DNA of 64,000 nucleotides from contig CATQJL010000359.1 of NCBI GenBank assembly GCA_958299035.1, positions 186,001 through 250,000 on the forward strand, in the 5' to 3' direction. The notes beneath the pieces were generated by a model that worked only from the letters and a program-made list of their open reading frames with translations, was not told the origin of the DNA and made no database searches. Position numbers and translations under genes: made by a program. Positions 59,913 through 64,000 of this stretch are shown one piece after another; the first letter of the stretch is position 1; each line of letters opens with the position of its first letter. The DNA is from Cylicocyclus nassatus. Lineage: Eukaryota > Nematoda > Chromadorea > Rhabditida > Strongylidae.

Positions 59913-60238
59913 GTCATTCTGGCCTAGTGGTCTAAGGCCTAAGACATACCTCGCGCGATTTCGTCAAATCGCCACCTCCGCGGGATTGGCATTATGCCAG
60001 ATATTTGTAAGTCAACCGTGCGCGCATTCCAGACGCATAGGCACGTAGCTTCCGTAAGTTATAGTAAGAGCCCTAAGTCTGGCCCATGCAAAGCGCGCTT
60101 ACGACCAGTCATGAACAGTCGTTGCAGTGCCAGTTCCCGCAGCGTCTAATATCGCGTGAGGTATGTCTTAGGCCTAAGGCGCTGCGTTCAGGTCGCAGTC
60201 CTCTTCGGAGGACGCAGGTTCGAATCCTGCGGATGACA
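59913..60238 (+). pseudogene. tRNA-Leu(CAG) split by MITE
   Basis: Form 2; G13T; left end has CTAAGACATACC, which makes it a better match to the right end. Confidence 0.85.
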
Positions 60239-60309
60239 GTGACTTTTATCAGCTGATGTGCAATGACATGTCGCCACGCCAAAGTTTTCCGCACTTACAG
60301 AAATGCCAT

Positions 60310-60393
60310 GTCATTCTGGCCGGATGGTCTAAGGCGCTGCGTTCAGGTCGCAGTCCTCTTCGGAGGGCGCAGGTTCGAATCCTGCGGATGACA
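60310..60393 (+). tRNA. tRNA-Leu(CAG), A14G and G15A
   Basis: GGATGG D-loop; shared with 62731. Confidence 0.55.
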
Positions 60394-60464
60394 GCGATTT
60401 TTACCAGCTGTTGTGCAATGACATATCGGCACGCCGAACTTTTCCGCACTTACAGAAATGCCAT

Positions 60465-60548
60465 GTCATTCTGGCCGAGAGGTCTAAGGCGCTGCGTTCA
60501 GGTCGCAGTCCTCTTCGGAGGGCGCAGGTTCGAATCCTGCGGATGAGT
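60465..60548 (+). tRNA. tRNA-Leu(CAG)-like, T16A and 3' CA deletion
   Basis: No 1-72 pair. Confidence 0.55.
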
Positions 60549-60617
60549 GACTTTTATCAGCTGATGTGCAATGACATGTCGCCACGCCAAAGTTTTCCGC
60601 ACTTACAGAAATGCCAT

Positions 60618-60701
60618 GTCATTCTGGCCGAGTGGTCTAAGGCGCTGCGTTCAGGTCGCAGTCCTCTTCGGAGGGCGCAGGTTCGAATCCTGCGGATGAG
60701 T
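60618..60701 (+). tRNA. tRNA-Leu(CAG)-like, 3' CA deletion
   Basis: No 1-72 pair. Confidence 0.55.
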
Positions 60702-60770
60702 GACTTTTATCAGCTGATGTGCAATGACATGTCGCCACGCCAAAGTTTTCCGCACTTACAGAAATGCCAT

Positions 60771-60854
60771 GTCATTCTCGCCGAGAGGTCTAAGGCGCTG
60801 CGTTCAGGTCGCAGTCCTCTTCGGAGGGCGCAGGTTCGAATCCTGCGGATGACA
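60771..60854 (+). tRNA. tRNA-Leu(CAG), G9C and T16A
   Basis: G9C, T16A. Confidence 0.65.
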
Positions 60855-60925
60855 GTGACTTTTATCAGCTGATGTGCAATGACATGTCGCCACGCTAAAG
60901 TTTTCCGCACTTACAGAAATGCCAT

Positions 60926-61251
60926 GTCATTCTGGCCGAGTGGTCTAAGGCCTAAGGCATACCTCGCGCGATTTCGTCAGATCGCCACCTCCGCGGGATT
61001 GGCATTCTGCCAGATATTTGTAAGTCAACCGTGCGCGCATTCCAGACGCATAGGCACGTAGCTTCCGTAAGTTATAGTAAGAGCCCTAAGTCTGGCCCAT
61101 GCAAAGCGCGCTTACGACCAGTCATGAACAGTCGTTGCAGTGCCAGTTCCCGCAGCGTCTGGAATCGCGTGAGGTATGTCTTAGGCCTAAGGCGCTGCGT
61201 TCAGGTCGCAGTCCTCTTCGGAGGGCGCAGGTTCGAATCCTGCGGATGAGT
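60926..61251 (+). pseudogene. tRNA-Leu(CAG) split by MITE
   Basis: Form 1; CA deletion; GTCAGATCG inside. Confidence 0.85.
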
Positions 61252-61320
61252 GACTTTTATCAGCTGATGTGCAATGACATGTCGCCACGCCAAAGTTTTC
61301 CGCACTTACAGAAATGCCAT

Positions 61321-61404
61321 GTCATTCTGGCCGAGTGGTCTAAGGCGCTGCGTTCAGGTCGCAGTCCTCTTCGGAGGGCGCAGGTTCGAATCCTGCGGAT
61401 GACA
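61321..61404 (+). tRNA. tRNA-Leu(CAG), consensus
   Basis: Consensus. Confidence 0.85.
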
Positions 61405-61475
61405 GCGATTTTTACCAGCTGATGTTCAATGACATATCGCCACGCTAATGTTTTCCGCACTTACAGAAATGCCAT

Positions 61476-61801
61476 GTCATTCTGGCCGAGTGGTCTAAGG
61501 CCTAAGGCATACCTCGCGCGATTTCGTCAAATCGCCACCTCCGCGGGATTGGCATTCTGCCAGATATTTGTAAGTCAACCGTGCGCGCATCCCAGACGCA
61601 TAGGCACGTAGCTTCCGTAAGTTATAGTAAGAGCCCTAAGTCTGGCCCATGCAAAGCGCGCTTACGACCAGTCATGAACAGTCGTTGCAGTGCCAGTTCC
61701 CGCAGCGTCTAATATCGCGTGAGGTATGTCTTAGGCCTAAGGCGCTGCGTTCAGGTCGCAGTCCTCTTCGGAGGACGCAGGTTCGAATCCTGCGGATGAC
61801 A
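61476..61801 (+). pseudogene. tRNA-Leu(CAG) split by MITE
   Basis: Form 2. Confidence 0.85.
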
Positions 61802-61872
61802 GTGACTTTTATCAGCTGATGTGCAATGACATGTCGCCACGCCAAAGTTTTCCGCACTTACAGAAATGCCAT

Positions 61873-61956
61873 GTCATTCTGGCCGAATGGTCTAAGGCGC
61901 TGCGTTCAGGTCGCAGTCCTCTTCGGAGGGCGCAGGTTCGAATCCTGCGGATGACA
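61873..61956 (+). tRNA. tRNA-Leu(CAG), G15A
   Basis: G15A. Confidence 0.8.
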
Positions 61957-62027
61957 GCGATTTTTACCAGCTGATGTGCAATGACATATCGGCACGCCGA
62001 ACGTTTCCGCACTTACAGAAATGCCAT

Positions 62028-62111
62028 GTCATTCTGGCCGAGAGGTCTAAGGCGCTGCGTTCAGGTCGCAGTCCTCTTCGGAGGGCGCAGGTTCGAATCC
62101 TGCGGATGAGT
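62028..62111 (+). tRNA. tRNA-Leu(CAG)-like, T16A and 3' CA deletion
   Basis: No 1-72 pair. Confidence 0.55.
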
Positions 62112-62180
62112 GACTTTTATCAGCTGATGTGCAATGACATGTCGCCACGCCAAAGTTTTCCGCACTTACAGAAATGCCAT

Positions 62181-62264
62181 GTCATTCTGGCCGAGTGGTC
62201 TAAGGCGCTGCGTTCAGGTCGCAGTCCTCTTCGGAGGGCGCAGGTTCGAATCCTGCGGATGAGT
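62181..62264 (+). tRNA. tRNA-Leu(CAG)-like, 3' CA deletion
   Basis: No 1-72 pair. Confidence 0.55.
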
Positions 62265-62333
62265 GACTTTTATCAGCTGATGTGCAATGACATATCGCCA
62301 GGCCAAAGTTTTCCGCACTTACAGAAATGCCAT

Positions 62334-62659
62334 GTCATTCTGGCCTAGTGGTCTAAGGCCTAAGACATACCTCGCGCGATTTCGTCAAATCGCCACCTCC
62401 GCGGGATTGGCATTATGCCAGATATTTGTAAGTCAACCGTGCGCGCATTCCAGACGCATAGGCACGTAGCTTCCGTAAGTTATAGTAAGAGCCCTAAGTC
62501 TGGCCCATGCAAAGCGCGCTTACGACCAGTCATGAACAGTCGTTGCAGTGCCAGTTCCCGCAGCGTCTAATATCGCGTGAGGTATGTCTTAGGCCTAAGG
62601 CGCTGCGTTCAGGTCGCAGTCCTCTTCGGAGGACGCAGGTTCGAATCCTGCGGATGACA
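62334..62659 (+). pseudogene. tRNA-Leu(CAG) split by MITE
   Basis: Form 2; G13T; CTAAGACATACC at the left end as in 59913. Confidence 0.85.
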
Positions 62660-62730
62660 GTGACTTTTATCAGCTGATGTGCAATGACATGTCGCCACGC
62701 CAAAGTTTTCCGCACTTACAGAAATGCCAT

Positions 62731-62814
62731 GTCATTCTGGCCGGATGGTCTAAGGCGCTGCGTTCAGGTCGCAGTCCTCTTCGGAGGGCGCAGGTTCGAA
62801 TCCTGCGGATGACA
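62731..62814 (+). tRNA. tRNA-Leu(CAG), A14G and G15A
   Basis: GGATGG D-loop. Confidence 0.55.
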
Positions 62815-62885
62815 GCGATTTTTACCAGCTGTTGTGCAATGACATATCGGCACGCCGAACTTTTCCGCACTTACAGAAATGCCAT

Positions 62886-62969
62886 GTCATTCTGGCCGAG
62901 AGGTCTAAGGCGCTGCGTTCAGGTCGCAGTCCTCTTCGGAGGGCGCAGGTTCGAATCCTGCGGATGAGT
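62886..62969 (+). tRNA. tRNA-Leu(CAG)-like, T16A and 3' CA deletion
   Basis: No 1-72 pair. Confidence 0.55.
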
Positions 62970-63038
62970 GACTTTTATCAGCTGATGTGCAATGACATGT
63001 CGCCACGCCAAAGTTTTCCGCACTTACAGAAATGCCAT

Positions 63039-63122
63039 GTCATTCTGGCCGAGTGGTCTAAGGCGCTGCGTTCAGGTCGCAGTCCTCTTCGGAGGGCGCA
63101 GGTTCGAATCCTGCGGATGAGT
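63039..63122 (+). tRNA. tRNA-Leu(CAG)-like, 3' CA deletion
   Basis: No 1-72 pair. Confidence 0.55.
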
Positions 63123-63191
63123 GACTTTTATCAGCTGATGTGCAATGACATGTCGCCACGCCAAAGTTTTCCGCACTTACAGAAATGCCAT

Positions 63192-63275
63192 GTCATTCTC
63201 GCCGAGAGGTCTAAGGCGCTGCGTTCAGGTCGCAGTCCTCTTCGGAGGGCGCAGGTTCGAATCCTGCGGATGACA
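63192..63275 (+). tRNA. tRNA-Leu(CAG), G9C and T16A
   Basis: G9C, T16A. Confidence 0.65.
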
Positions 63276-63346
63276 GTGACTTTTATCAGCTGATGTGCAA
63301 TGACATGTCGCCACGCTAAAGTTTTCCGCACTTACAGAAATGCCAT

Positions 63347-63672
63347 GTCATTCTGGCCGAGTGGTCTAAGGCCTAAGGCATACCTCGCGCGATTTCGTCA
63401 GATCGCCACCTCCGCGGGATTGGCATTCTGCCAGATATTTGTAAGTCAACCGTGCGCGCATTCCAGACGCATAGGCACGTAGCTTCCGTAAGTTATAGTA
63501 AGAGCCCTAAGTCTGGCCCATGCAAAGCGCGCTTACGACCAGTCATGAACAGTCGTTGCAGTGCCAGTTCCCGCAGCGTCTGGAATCGCGTGAGGTATGT
63601 CTTAGGCCTAAGGCGCTGCGTTCAGGTCGCAGTCCTCTTCGGAGGGCGCAGGTTCGAATCCTGCGGATGAGT
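63347..63672 (+). pseudogene. tRNA-Leu(CAG) split by MITE
   Basis: Form 1; CA deletion; GTCAGATCG inside. Confidence 0.85.
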
Positions 63673-63741
63673 GACTTTTATCAGCTGATGTGCAATGACA
63701 TGTCGCCACGCCAAAGTTTTCCGCACTTACAGAAATGCCAT

Positions 63742-63825
63742 GTCATTCTGGCCGAGTGGTCTAAGGCGCTGCGTTCAGGTCGCAGTCCTCTTCGGAGGGC
63801 GCAGGTTCGAATCCTGCGGATGACA
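63742..63825 (+). tRNA. tRNA-Leu(CAG), consensus
   Basis: Consensus. Confidence 0.85.
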
Positions 63826-63896
63826 GCGATTTTTACCAGCTGATGTTCAATGACATATCGCCACGCTAATGTTTTCCGCACTTACAGAAATGCCAT

Positions 63897-64000
63897 GTCA
63901 TTCTGGCCGAGTGGTCTAAGGCCTAAGGCATACCTCGCGCGATTTCGTCAAATCGCCACCTCCGCGGGATTGGCATTCTGCCAGATATTTGTAAGTCAAC
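63897..64000 (+). pseudogene. tRNA-Leu(CAG) split by MITE, cut by window end
   Basis: The 5' half and the first ~80 bp of the insert are present; the form cannot be read. Confidence 0.85.

Larger units (their letters stand above)
1..64000 (+). repeat. tRNA-Leu(CAG) tandem megarray, 300 loci
   Basis: Head-to-tail array filling the window, with no single-copy DNA. The uninterrupted unit is 155 bp (84-bp tRNA plus 71-bp spacer); the split unit is 397 bp. My hand count of the 226 uninterrupted copies is: 65 consensus; 40 T16A; 27 G53T (T-stem and box B); 21 A14G with a CA deletion at the 3' end; 18 G15A; 12 CA deletion only; 10 G9C+T16A; 8 A14G; 7 T16A with CA deletion; the rest carry rarer lesions. 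The CA deletion changes GATGACAGTG to GATGAGTG, replacing C72 by G. Of the 74 split copies, 40 are form 1, 33 form 2, and one is cut by the window end. The spacings (155, 153, 151, 145, 156, 397, 395, 394, 396) sum exactly from the first to the last tRNA start. Array limits lie outside the window. Confidence 0.97.
59913..64000 (+). repeat. 2,421-bp higher-order repeat, second copy cut by window end
   Basis: Starts at 59913 and 62334. Both copies contain the GGATGG D-loop gene, a spacer with CTGTTGTG, and an insert with GTCAGATCG. Confidence 0.86.

Noticed and set aside
1..64000. Hundreds of overlapping 60-153-residue reading frames on both strands
   Set aside because: They are the same 155-bp and 397-bp units read in different frames, start and stop at repeat boundaries, shift with 2-4-bp indels, and show no codon-level conservation. 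None is supported as a protein.
1..64000. CRISPR-like array (regular repeats with spacers)
   Set aside because: Both the 84-bp and the 71-bp segments are repeated, the repeat folds as a tRNA, there are no cas genes, and the gene signals are eukaryotic.

Overview
The whole 64 kb window is one head-to-tail tandem array of a eukaryotic tRNA gene, tRNA-Leu with anticodon CAG. Every copy is on the + strand. I counted 300 loci by stepping from one tRNA 5' end to the next, and the spacings sum to the window length. 226 loci are uninterrupted (84-nt gene, usual unit 155 bp). 74 are split at one identical position in the D-arm by a ~239-bp insert (usual unit 397 bp); the last of these runs off the window. 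I see no protein-coding gene. The overlapping small reading frames are chance products of reading the same repeat in several frames.

Organism: a eukaryote, and probably an animal. The gene encodes no 3' CCA. It has canonical internal Pol III promoter boxes (box A TGGCCGAGTGG, box B GGTTCGAATCC) and a T4-T5 run a few bases after the discriminator base. Its D-arm and anticodon arm closely match animal tRNA-Leu(CAG) as I remember it. I cannot name the species.

The insert looks like a non-autonomous DNA transposon (MITE). It has 25-bp terminal inverted repeats starting GGCCTAAG, is flanked by a TAA duplication, and has no coding capacity. This fits the PIF/Harbinger pattern. Because every copy sits at the same nucleotide, one insertion probably occurred and was then multiplied with the array. 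Two sequence forms exist: form 1 (subterminal TCTGGAAT) and form 2 (TCTAATAT).

Layout: 1-35 kb is dominated by form 1 inserts and by uninterrupted copies with a G53T box B change, T16A, or A14G plus a 2-nt 3' deletion. 35-64 kb has mostly form 2 inserts, G15A copies and no G53T. Nested higher-order repeats of 552, 858-862, 1,015, 1,170, 1,259, 1,325, 1,414, 2,421 and 3,508 bp, plus a ~4.6 kb segmental duplication, show repeated unequal exchange. About 65 copies keep the full consensus. Many others carry changes that should weaken folding or transcription, so the array behaves partly like a gene reservoir and partly like a satellite. Variant classes use standard tRNA numbering. One copy (42495-42578) has anticodon TAG instead of CAG.
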